Of a DNA stretch of 50,379 nucleotides, positions 1-6,550 are shown piece by piece. The notes below the pieces were generated by a model, which saw only the letters and a program-made list of their open reading frames with translations, made no database searches and had not been told where the DNA came from. This DNA comes from JBDKVA01 sp039679375 (GTDB lineage: Bacteria > Bacillota > Clostridia > Acetivibrionales > DTU013), in NCBI GenBank assembly GCA_039679375.1, contig JBDKVA010000195.1, positions 1 to 50,379 on the forward strand. Direction: 5' to 3'. Within the stretch, counting starts at the first letter, position 1. Each line of letters opens with the position of its first letter. The position numbers and the translations under genes were made by a program.

Positions 1-2
1 TT

Positions 3-1262
3 CCGTGTATTTTGGTGAATGATGTAAAAAAGTCACTTTCGCTGGTGGCATCCATTTTTTACAACAATCCCGCCGACAGGCTAAAGCTGGTCGGAATTAC
101 CGGAACCAAGGGCAAGTCAACCACAGCATATTATTTGAAATATATACTCGATGAGTACCTTCGTGCAGAGAACAAACCCGAAACAGCAATCATTTCTTCC
201 ATAAACACATTTGACGGGGTCATAAATGAAGAATCCCATCTGACGACGCCGGAATCACTGGAACTGCAGATGCATTTCAGAAACGCGGCGGACAGCGGGA
301 TGGAGTACATGGTCATGGAAGCGTCGAGCCAGGCGTTGAAATATGGGAGGCTCCATGGCATTTTGTTTGATGTGGGGATATTCCTCAATATTTCAGAAGA
401 CCATATCAGTCCCATTGAGCACAGCGATATGGAGGACTACCTCTCCTCCAAGCTAAAGCTGTTCGGACAATGCAGGGCTGCCTGTATAAATCTGGATTCC
501 GACTGCCTGCCAAGGATCATGGATGAGGCGAAGCGTGTGCGAAGGCTCCTGACATTCGGTACGAATGAGCGCGCCGATATCTATGGCAGCAATATCAGGA
601 AGGACGGATTCGATACCATATTCAACGTCAGGTGCGACCGGTTCGACCGTGAATTCATCCTGACCATGCCCGGGCTCTTCAATGTTGAAAATGCATTGGC
701 GGCAACCGCTGCGGCATACATATTGAAAATACCCGAACAATATATTTATACCGGCCTTCGTAAGGCGCGCTCCAGCGGAAGGATGGAGATCTACTCCAAC
801 GAAAGCAGGGACAGGATCGTAATAGTAGATTATGCCCACAATAAGCTGAGCTTTACGAAACTATACGATGCGGTCAGGAATGAATTTCCGGACAAAAAAA
901 TCGTCACGGTTTTTGGCTGCCCCGGCGGGAAAGCATATATCCGCAGAAAGGACCTGGGATTGCTCGCAGGCATCCATTCGAGCAGGGTCATTTTAACTGC
1001 CGAGGATCCCGGAATGGAAAATATCCATGACATTAGCGAAGACATCGCACAGTATGTGCGGCAAAATAATAAGAACTGCGAATTGATCGATGACAGGGGA
1101 GAGGCAATCAAAAAATCCATCCTTTCATCCGAGCCCGGCACAGTCATATTGATAACGGGGAAGGGCAATGAAACACGCCAGAAAATCGGCAGGGAGTATG
1201 TTCCTGTGCCCAGTGACGTAGAGTTTGCCAAAAAGTATCTGGAGGAACTGGAAAGGGCATAG
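3..1262 (+). CDS. MurE-like UDP-N-acetylmuramyl peptide ligase, 5' end cut off by the window
   Basis: This is a Mur ligase that adds an amino acid to a UDP-MurNAc-peptide in the cytoplasm. The reading frame is open to the left edge, so the uridine-binding N-terminal domain lies mostly outside the window. The ATP-binding loop GITGTKGKSTT lies at about nt 90-125. It is followed by the central-domain residues of MurE (TTPES, MEASSQAL) and the C-terminal DYAHN segment. The position where DAP-adding MurE enzymes carry DNPR reads EDPG here (near nt 1000), so the amino acid added cannot be assumed to be meso-DAP. It could be a second, specialised MurE paralogue. The gene ends about 100 bp before rpoZ, which has its own promoter. 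The Mur ligase family is certain; the exact substrate is not. Confidence 0.88.
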   Translation, partial: PCILVNDVKKSLSLVASIFYNNPADRLKLVGITGTKGKSTTAYYLKYILDEYLRAENKPETAIISSINTFDGVINEESHLTTPESLELQMHFRNAADSGMEYMVMEASSQALKYGRLHGILFDVGIFLNISEDHISPIEHSDMEDYLSSKLKLFGQCRAACINLDSDCLPRIMDEAKRVRRLLTFGTNERADIYGSNIRKDGFDTIFNVRCDRFDREFILTMPGLFNVENALAATAAAYILKIPEQYIYTGLRKARSSGRMEIYSNESRDRIVIVDYAHNKLSFTKLYDAVRNEFPDKKIVTVFGCPGGKAYIRRKDLGLLAGIHSSRVILTAEDPGMENIHDISEDIAQYVRQNNKNCELIDDRGEAIKKSILSSEPGTVILITGKGNETRQKIGREYVPVPSDVEFAKKYLEELERA

Positions 1263-1332
1263 AACCGCTGATCCGGAAAAATGGCTACAGCCATAATGCC
1301 GCCATTTTGCTGGTGCGTTTTATGACTCAGTG

Positions 1333-1341
1333 TGTTATACT
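1333..1341 (+). promoter_or_regulatory. Extended -10 promoter for rpoZ
   Basis: The sequence TGtTATACT is a perfect extended -10 element. It places a transcription start near 1348, about 20 nt before the rpoZ start codon. No convincing -35 box sits 17 bp upstream, which extended -10 promoters do not require. Confidence 0.55.
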
Positions 1342-1366
1342 ATGTTTGGAAGAAGGGGATGAATAT

Positions 1367-1573
1367 ATGGTTGATCCACCGATTGGTTCATTACTGGGAA
1401 AAGTTGATAACAGATTTACACTCTGCATTCTTACGGGCAAGAGGGCAAGGCAGCTGATAGACGGAGCGCATAAGCTGACCGGCTGTACTTCCGGCAATCC
1501 GATTACCATTGCGATAAATGAGATCAATGAAAATATGATCACTTACGTGATGACCAAAAGCGGCATCAAGTAG
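1367..1573 (+). CDS. rpoZ: RNA polymerase omega subunit
   Basis: This is the omega subunit, which helps assemble and stabilise RNA polymerase by clamping the beta-prime subunit. The product is 68 aa. It shows the family pattern LLGKVDNRFTL, then KRARQLIDGA, then PITIAINEI and ITY near the end. I chose the ATG at 1367 because an AGAAGGGG ribosome binding site lies 7 nt upstream. A longer in-frame extension to 1307 has no such site and would run through the promoter. In many Firmicutes rpoZ sits beside gmk and coaBC. Here it lies between a Mur ligase and a CsoR gene, an unusual location, so it may be a relocated or second copy. Identity is secure. Confidence 0.93.
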   Translation: MVDPPIGSLLGKVDNRFTLCILTGKRARQLIDGAHKLTGCTSGNPITIAINEINENMITYVMTKSGIK

Positions 1574-1598
1574 TAACATCGTGTAGGAGGCCATTTAA

Positions 1599-1883
1599 GT
1601 GGAAGAAAAGCTCGTTGAATCAAAGAATGACATCCTGAAGCGCTTAAGGAGAATAGAGGGACAGGTGAAAGGAATCCAAAAAATGATTGAAGAGGATAAA
1701 AGCTGCGTGGAAATCCTTACACAGGTAGCAGCGATCCGTTCAGCCATCAATAAGGCCGGCAGCCTGATCCTCGAGAAGCATTCCATGTCCTGCATTGAAA
1801 ATGCTGTTTCTGCCGAGGACCAGAAGCAAGCCATCAGTGATCTTGCAAAAACCATGCAAAGCTTTATGAAATTTATGGATTAG
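1599..1883 (+). CDS. csoR: CsoR-family metal-sensing repressor
   Basis: This is a small all-helical DNA-binding repressor of the CsoR/RcnR/FrmR family (94 aa). It carries Cys36, His61 and Cys65, the C-H-C triad at the same numbering as the Cu(I) site of Mycobacterium tuberculosis CsoR. That favours a copper sensor over the persulfide sensor CstR, which lacks the histidine. The start is GTG at 1599, with TAGGAGG 8 nt upstream. It follows rpoZ after 25 bp and is probably cotranscribed with it. A typical operator for this family lies 260 bp downstream in front of the glutaredoxin gene, the likely target. No copper ATPase or copper chaperone gene is in the window, so the regulon is either unusual or scattered. 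Confidence 0.92.
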   Translation: MEEKLVESKNDILKRLRRIEGQVKGIQKMIEEDKSCVEILTQVAAIRSAINKAGSLILEKHSMSCIENAVSAEDQKQAISDLAKTMQSFMKFMD

Positions 1884-1947
1884 GACTTTGTTTGACGATC
1901 TTTCCGTTATAAACGTATAGCTTCATATGATTATATCCTGTGTCCTT

Positions 1948-2094
1948 TCATGCAAAATCCGGCGTAATGATTTTATCATCTTGTCCGGCTTTATTTCCGG
2001 CTGAACTTTCTGAGGATCCGTTTTTTCCTGCTGCGGACGGGCTTGTCGTATCCTGTTGGGAAGTGTTTTGCTTTTCCCATGGAACTATCCTGGG
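1948..2094 (-). pseudogene. Possible C-terminal remnant of a secreted protein
   Basis: The 343-bp gap between csoR and the glutaredoxin gene has no intact gene. On the minus strand a 48-codon open stretch encodes a Ser/Thr/Gln/Gly/Lys-rich low-complexity tail (SQQDTTSPSAAG, then SSESSAGNKAG) ending in DDKIITPDFA. This looks like the linker or tail of an exported protein. It has no start codon and a TGA immediately upstream. It may be decayed gene debris or a chance open frame. Confidence 0.22.
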
Positions 2095-2136
2095 TCAACT
2101 GTAATAATTTGCAGCAAATTTATAATAAAATTCTTG

Positions 2137-2165
2137 TTACAATATACCCACCAGGGGTATATAAT
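2137..2165 (+). promoter_or_regulatory. Promoter of the glutaredoxin/two-component operon
   Basis: A perfect TATAAT at 2160-2165 has a weak -35 (TTACAA at 2137-2142) 17 bp upstream. The spacer is filled by the CsoR-type operator, giving a repressor-controlled promoter. Transcription would start near 2172. Confidence 0.6.
2143..2161. promoter_or_regulatory. CsoR-type operator in front of the glutaredoxin operon
   Basis: TATACCCACCAGGGGTATA consists of perfect 7-bp inverted arms (TATACCC/GGGTATA) around 5 bp. This matches the C-tract/G-tract pseudopalindrome known for CsoR and CstR operators. It overlaps the -10 box of the downstream promoter, so binding would block RNA polymerase. The CsoR-type gene ends 260 bp upstream. 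Confidence 0.75.
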
Positions 2166-2226
2166 AAGAGGAATAAATATTCATAATAGAATCATGAAAA
2201 CATTTTAATTTTAGGAGGACTAAATT

Positions 2227-2454
2227 ATGTCAGTTAAAGTATATTCAACACCATCGTGCCCATGGTGTACAGTTGCAAAGAATTACCTCAGAAAAAGGAA
2301 CGTGCAGTTCGAGGATATCGATGTATCCCGTGACAGGACGGCTGCCATGGAAATGGTACAAAAGTCGGGGCAGAGAGGCGTGCCCGTTCTTGATATCAAC
2401 GGCAGTATTATTGTCGGGTTTGATCAGGCAGCGATCGATTCATTGATCGGGTAG
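2227..2454 (+). CDS. Glutaredoxin-like redox protein (NrdH/YruB type)
   Basis: This 75-aa thioredoxin-fold protein has the active site CPWC (Cys11, Cys14), followed by the cis-proline segment GVPVLDING and a C-terminal GFD. Such small proteins reduce disulfides in the cytoplasm, using thioredoxin reductase or low-molecular-weight thiols. The ATG has AGGAGG 8 nt upstream. The promoter carries a CsoR-type operator, so expression is probably induced by copper or by thiol/sulfur stress. The response regulator starts about 20 bp downstream with no terminator between them, so the redox protein and the two-component system appear to be one transcript. Which protein it reduces cannot be told. Confidence 0.85.
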   Translation: MSVKVYSTPSCPWCTVAKNYLRKRNVQFEDIDVSRDRTAAMEMVQKSGQRGVPVLDINGSIIVGFDQAAIDSLIG

Positions 2455-2476
2455 AGAAATATGTAAGGTGATTTGT

Positions 2477-3169
2477 TTGGAAAAGACGAGGATTTTGATT
2501 GCAGATGATGAAGAGCGGATCAGAGGTCTGATCCGCGAGTATACAGCGCCGGAAGGGTATGAAACGGACGAGGCGGGCGATGGAGCGCAGGCTTTGGAGT
2601 TATTCGGGAAGCATAACTACAATCTGGTAGTACTTGATGTCATGATGCCCAGACTTGATGGCTGGACGGTATGCAGGGAAATCAGGAAGTCTTCGCAGGT
2701 GCCGGTTATCATGCTGACGGCAAGAGGAGAGGAATACGACAAGTTATTCGGATTTGAGCTCGGCGTGGATGATTACATCGTAAAGCCATTCAGCCCAAGG
2801 GAACTGCTTGCCAGAATGAAGGCCATCATAAGGAGGGACACCAAGACAGACAAAGATGATCCTTTAGATGACAGATTTGAACTGGAAGGCCTCTCCATCG
2901 AATTCGCCGCGAGGAATGTTTATGTTGACGGGAAGATTGTGGATCTGACGCCGAAGGAATATGATCTTCTCTTCTTTTTTGTGCACAATCCAAACAGGGT
3001 TTTTTCGAGGGATCAGCTTCTAAATTCCGTGTGGGGGTATGATTTTATCGGTGATGACAGAACCGTTGATACCCATGTGAAGATGCTTCGCGAAAGTCTT
3101 GGTGATTACCGCAGGTTTATCGTAACTGTGTGGGGGACAGGATACAAATTCGAATCGGGAGGCAGATGA
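2477..3169 (+). CDS. OmpR/PhoB-family response regulator
   Basis: The N-terminal receiver domain has the acidic pair Asp10/Asp11, the phosphoacceptor Asp54 in VVLDVMMP, the Thr of MLTARG and the Lys of IVKPF. The C-terminal winged helix has LTPKEYDLL, DQLLNSVWGYD and GYKFE, as in the PhoB/OmpR class. The TTG at 2477 is preferred because AAGGTG lies about 6 nt upstream; a GTG at 2468 is in frame but has a poor site. The stop codon overlaps the kinase start (TGATG), so the two are translationally coupled. A direct repeat with 11-bp spacing before the DUF2680 gene at 4.67 kb is a probable binding site. Confidence 0.93.
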   Translation: MEKTRILIADDEERIRGLIREYTAPEGYETDEAGDGAQALELFGKHNYNLVVLDVMMPRLDGWTVCREIRKSSQVPVIMLTARGEEYDKLFGFELGVDDYIVKPFSPRELLARMKAIIRRDTKTDKDDPLDDRFELEGLSIEFAARNVYVDGKIVDLTPKEYDLLFFFVHNPNRVFSRDQLLNSVWGYDFIGDDRTVDTHVKMLRESLGDYRRFIVTVWGTGYKFESGGR

Positions 3170-4566
3170 TGAGAAGCATTGCGATGAAGCTATGGCTTGG
3201 CATGATGACGCTTGTGGCGGTTGTTCTGATACTTCTCTGGCTTTCACAGATCGTATTTCTTAACAGCTTTTATACCGGGCTCAGGATCGGCGAGGTTGAA
3301 AAATCAGGTTTGAAGATCATTGGGAATATATCTGATCAGGAAGCTTTTCGGAGCCAGTTGGATGAATTGGCATATAAAAATAATCTTACTGCGGAATTAT
3401 TTGATACGGCGCTAAATACAGTTTACACAGCGGAGGAAAACGGAGTGGCGGGTCAGATGCCGATGATGCGCAATGCCATAAGAAGTCAGGCGTCGGGACG
3501 CGTCCTGAAAGGTGAAACGGTACGGATCACGATGGAGCATCCGCGATTCCACAGCGAGTTTATTTTGATCGGCTTGCCGGTTACTGTTTCAGGACAAGTA
3601 CAGGGGGCGCTCATGATAATGCTGCCTCTTGCCCCTGTGGAGGAAACGGTCGCAATTCTCAAAAAGCAGTTGTTCTATATCAGCATCATTCTGATAGCTG
3701 CAGCGCTTTTACTTTCCTACTATCTTTCAAAGAGTTTCACAAAGCCGATACGTGATATCAACAAGGTTTCAATGGATATAGCTTCCGGAAATCTGAACGC
3801 CCGCATTGAAACGGAGAAGAAGGACGAGCTCGGAAAGCTTGCTGAAACAATCAATCATATGGGGTCGGAGCTTTCAAAAATCGATCAGCTGCGGAAGGAT
3901 CTGATCGCCAATGTTTCGCATGAGCTGCGAACACCTCTCAGCCTGATAAAGGGCTATGCAGAAACGATCAGGGATATCAGCGGCAGCAATGAAGAAAAAA
4001 GGGAGGAGCAGATCGGAATCATCATAGAGGAGGCCGACCGGCTGTCAGGCGTCGTAGAGGATATATTGAACCTCTCGCAAATGCAGGCCGGCTACTTTAC
4101 GGTTATGAACGGGCGATTCAATTTGTATGAGGCACTCGAAAGGATTAGAAAAAGATATGAACTGTTAAGTGAAAAGAACGATATACAGTTTACTGTAGGC
4201 GGCATTCCGACAGAGCTGTTTGCCCGGGGGGATGAGGCTAAAATTGAACAGGTCCTTTACAATCTGATCAATAATGCCTTCAATCACACTAAAGCGGGCG
4301 GTCACATCAGTGTAGAAGTTCAGGATATGGGCGAACAGATTAGATTGTCCATAAAAGACACAGGTGAAGGTATATCAAAAGAGGAACTCCCATATATATG
4401 GGAACGTTTTTATAAAAAAGATGGTTCAGGCGGCAGGAAGGCGGCAGGTACCGGATTGGGCCTTGCTATCGTGAAAAATATACTGGATATCCATGGAGCC
4501 CGTTATGGGGCGGAGAGTGAGCTGGGCAAAGGCTCTGATTTTTGGTTTGAACTCAAAAAAGAATAG
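3169..4566 (+). CDS. Membrane sensor histidine kinase
   Basis: This is the partner kinase of the upstream regulator. A transmembrane helix near the N-terminus and a second one around residues 165-190 enclose an extracellular sensor of roughly 130 residues. A HAMP domain follows (SFTKPIRDINKVS to LAETINHM). The HisKA domain has the phospho-accepting His251 in SHELRTPL. The ATPase domain shows the N box (NLINNAFNH), G1 (DTGEGI), F box (WERFYKKD) and G2 (GTGLGLAI). The start at 3169 has GGGAGG 6 nt upstream; ATG 3166 is the alternative. The signal is unknown, although the shared transcript with a CsoR-controlled glutaredoxin hints at envelope redox or metal stress. Confidence 0.93.
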   Translation: MRSIAMKLWLGMMTLVAVVLILLWLSQIVFLNSFYTGLRIGEVEKSGLKIIGNISDQEAFRSQLDELAYKNNLTAELFDTALNTVYTAEENGVAGQMPMMRNAIRSQASGRVLKGETVRITMEHPRFHSEFILIGLPVTVSGQVQGALMIMLPLAPVEETVAILKKQLFYISIILIAAALLLSYYLSKSFTKPIRDINKVSMDIASGNLNARIETEKKDELGKLAETINHMGSELSKIDQLRKDLIANVSHELRTPLSLIKGYAETIRDISGSNEEKREEQIGIIIEEADRLSGVVEDILNLSQMQAGYFTVMNGRFNLYEALERIRKRYELLSEKNDIQFTVGGIPTELFARGDEAKIEQVLYNLINNAFNHTKAGGHISVEVQDMGEQIRLSIKDTGEGISKEELPYIWERFYKKDGSGGRKAAGTGLGLAIVKNILDIHGARYGAESELGKGSDFWFELKKE

Positions 4567-4588
4567 AAATTGCACAATTTTTCATCTC

Positions 4589-4623
4589 TCTATCAAATTT
4601 CTATCACAATTGCACTTTATAAT
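4589..4623 (+). promoter_or_regulatory. OmpR-type direct repeat and -10 box
   Basis: TCTATCA occurs at 4589-4595 and again at 4600-4606, exactly 11 bp (one helical turn) apart. The second copy covers the -35 position of a perfect TATAAT at 4618-4623. PhoB/OmpR regulators bind such repeats to replace a weak -35. The regulator encoded immediately upstream is the obvious candidate. AATTGCAC is also repeated at 4568-4575 and 4608-4615. Confidence 0.6.
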
Positions 4624-4672
4624 AAAATCATAGTAAGAATTACTATAAATCATTTGTAAAGGAGACGACACA

Positions 4673-5167
4673 ATGAATAAAATGAATAATATGAAGAAAA
4701 TGATCGCAGTGATCGCAGTTGCAGGTGTACTGGGAACAGCGGGAGCAGCGTATGCAGCTGCAGTAAAAACTCCGGCAGATATTGCAGCGGCTTTGACGGG
4801 AAAGACTATTGAGGCTGTAAATGAGGAACGCGCCGGTGGGAAAACATACGGGACTATTGCCAATGATGCCGGAAAACTGGATGAATTCAAGGCTCAGATG
4901 CTGGAGCAAAAGAAAGCAATACTGGATCAGAAGGTTAAGGATGGGGATCTTACACAGGCACAGGCCGACGAAATCTATAACAACATTAAGGAAAGACAGG
5001 CAACCTGTGATGGTACGGGCAGCGCCATGAATGGAAGGAAAAATGGCACAGGCATTGGACAGGCTTCAGGTACCGGCAGGGGCCGGGGATTGGGCAGATC
5101 GGCAGGAGCAGGCTTGGGAACTGGCCTTGGAATGGGCAGCGGTATTTGCGGAGGTATTACGAACTGA
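4673..5167 (+). CDS. Secreted DUF2680-type protein with Gly-rich tail
   Basis: This 164-aa protein has a signal peptide: Lys residues, a hydrophobic core and an AYA-AA cleavage region near residues 26-30. The middle part matches small exported proteins of the DUF2680 (YckD-like) family, with repeated short helices containing DKVKDGDL-like and LTQAQADEIYNNIKERQ segments and a following CDGTG. The C-terminal 60 residues are Gly/Arg/Ala-rich (GTGRGRGLGRS). The molecular role of the family is unknown. The ATG has AAAGGAG upstream. A dedicated promoter with an OmpR-type repeat suggests it is an output of the adjacent two-component system. A terminator follows 40 bp after the stop. Confidence 0.8.
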   Translation: MNKMNNMKKMIAVIAVAGVLGTAGAAYAAAVKTPADIAAALTGKTIEAVNEERAGGKTYGTIANDAGKLDEFKAQMLEQKKAILDQKVKDGDLTQAQADEIYNNIKERQATCDGTGSAMNGRKNGTGIGQASGTGRGRGLGRSAGAGLGTGLGMGSGICGGITN

Positions 5168-5204
5168 CGATATAATAATTGCATAAAGTGATTGTATAGA
5201 GACG

Positions 5205-5236
5205 GCCGGGACAGCATATTGCCCGGCTGTTTTTTT
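5205..5236 (+). terminator. Intrinsic terminator after the DUF2680 gene
   Basis: GCCGGG (5205-5210) pairs with CCCGGC (5222-5227), followed by a seven-T run. This is a standard rho-independent terminator for the DUF2680 gene and the two-component operon. Confidence 0.85.
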
Positions 5237-5262
5237 ATGGAATCTTCATTCAATTTATATAG

Positions 5263-5374
5263 TACTACAGCGAAACATTTCATTGATCCTTCCAGAAATA
5301 GCGCGTTGAAGCATTCGCGATATTTCTGAAAGGCGTATAAATGCCGATGTATTAATGTTTGTTTCGCTGTAGTA
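5263..5374. repeat. 112-bp nested palindromic element (MITE-like or structured RNA)
   Basis: The outer arms TACTACAGCGAAACA (5263-5277) and TGTTTCGCTGTAGTA (5360-5374) are perfect 15-bp inverted repeats. Inside, CCAGAAATAGCGCG and CGCGATATTTCTG form a second imperfect stem around 5290-5330. No open frame is inside. The structure fits a miniature inverted-repeat element. It lies between a terminator and the promoter of the next gene. Confidence 0.6.
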
Positions 5375-5384
5375 ATAGATAAAT

Positions 5385-5413
5385 TTGAATAACATCATCA
5401 AATATTATATAAT
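5385..5413 (+). promoter_or_regulatory. Promoter of the alpha/beta hydrolase gene
   Basis: TTGAAT (5385-5390), a 17-bp spacer and TATAAT (5408-5413) make a good sigma-A promoter. The transcript would have a leader of about 210 nt before the start codon. The leader includes a strong hairpin at about 5553-5587 (arms AGAGGCAAGCCTC and GGGGCTTGTCTCT), whose role is unknown. Confidence 0.55.
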
Positions 5414-5632
5414 AATGGCATATTAAGGGCTTGCAATCATATGGCCTGGCTTTGATTCAAACAGGTAGATCCCATGCATAATGCTTTACACCTGAGTCAC
5501 CCGCATCCTGATGAATTGTCAAAATCAACCCGGTCCGGACAATTTGAAAACAGAGAGGCAAGCCTCAGTGCGAAGGGGCTTGTCTCTTGTGATATTATCC
5601 GGTATGTTACTATAAAAAAGGAGAGTGGAAAA

Positions 5633-6469
5633 ATGTATTACGATACGATAAACATCTGGGACCATTTTAATGAAAGTATAAAAGATAAGGCTTTTTTGGA
5701 GGTTTATGTCCCGGAACAGACATCTGAAATACCGTTTGTCAGGAAGAGAAGTTCCGTTCTGATATGCCCGGGAGGCGGATATGCCTATGCGTCCAGAAGG
5801 GAAGCCGAGCCTGTAGCACTGGCTTTTGCCGGACGGGGCTTCAATGCATTCGTCCTTACCTATGGGACAGCTCCCGAAGTCAGGCATCCGCAGCCATTGC
5901 TGGATGTATCCAGAGCCATGTGCATCATCAGGGAAAATGCTGAAAAATGGTACATGGACAGGGATAAAATAGCAGTATGCGGATTTTCTGCCGGAGCACA
6001 TCTTGCAGCAAGCCTGGGTGTATTCTGGAAGGAGGCGTACCTTCAGGATGCCCTGAAAATACCGGAAGGGCTGAATAAACCTGATGCTCTTATTCTTGGA
6101 TATCCGGTCCTTACGTCGATTGCCGGAATATCCCACAGGGATTCCTTTTACAATCTGCTGGGTGAAAATCTTGAAGAAAGCGCCTATGCAGCTATGTCTC
6201 TTGAAAACCATGTAAATGGGAATACTCCTCCTGCATTCATCTGGCATACATTTGACGATGACGCCGTACCGGTTGACAGCTCGCTTCTTTTTGCCCAAAG
6301 AATGAAAAACAACAATATCCCGTTTGAACTGCATATATTCCCCGAGGGTGAACATGGCCTGTCGATGTGTGATGAGAGAACTGCGGCGCGTGATACGCAA
6401 ATGAATGAATACGCAGGGAAATGGTTTGATATGTGCATCGACTGGCTCAAGAAATTTGCTTTTAGGTAA
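5633..6469 (+). CDS. Alpha/beta hydrolase, esterase-like (BD-FAE/Aes type)
   Basis: This 278-aa serine hydrolase has the oxyanion-hole segment CPGGGY (residues 45-50), the nucleophile Ser119 in GFSAGAH, an acidic residue in FDDDAVP (about Asp209) and the catalytic His241 in GEHG. This architecture is typical of carbohydrate or short-chain esterases such as acetyl-xylan esterase-like and feruloyl-esterase-like enzymes. There is no signal peptide, so it acts in the cytoplasm. The ATG at 5633 has AAGGAG upstream. The open frame continues to 5474, but that extension has no ribosome site and contains the leader hairpin. The natural substrate cannot be inferred, and the neighbours do not help. Confidence 0.87.
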   Translation: MYYDTINIWDHFNESIKDKAFLEVYVPEQTSEIPFVRKRSSVLICPGGGYAYASRREAEPVALAFAGRGFNAFVLTYGTAPEVRHPQPLLDVSRAMCIIRENAEKWYMDRDKIAVCGFSAGAHLAASLGVFWKEAYLQDALKIPEGLNKPDALILGYPVLTSIAGISHRDSFYNLLGENLEESAYAAMSLENHVNGNTPPAFIWHTFDDDAVPVDSSLLFAQRMKNNNIPFELHIFPEGEHGLSMCDERTAARDTQMNEYAGKWFDMCIDWLKKFAFR

Positions 6470-6550
6470 AAGAGTATAGTCAAAACATAGATGGTATATT
6501 CTTAAAATATAGAAAAGCCTGACAGATCCTGCTTAAGGAGGATATGTAGT

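Noticed and set aside
1873..1926. 18-codon minus-strand frame MKLYVYNGKIV...
   Set aside because: Too short, no ribosome site of note and overlaps the end of csoR; probably chance or debris with the adjacent remnant.
5474..5632. N-terminal extension of the alpha/beta hydrolase
   Set aside because: It lacks a ribosome site, contains a strong hairpin and adds residues unlike the family; the ATG at 5633 has AAGGAG.
5525..6400. 291-codon minus-strand frame opposite the alpha/beta hydrolase
   Set aside because: It has no recognisable domain, and the plus-strand frame has a complete catalytic triad and ribosome site.
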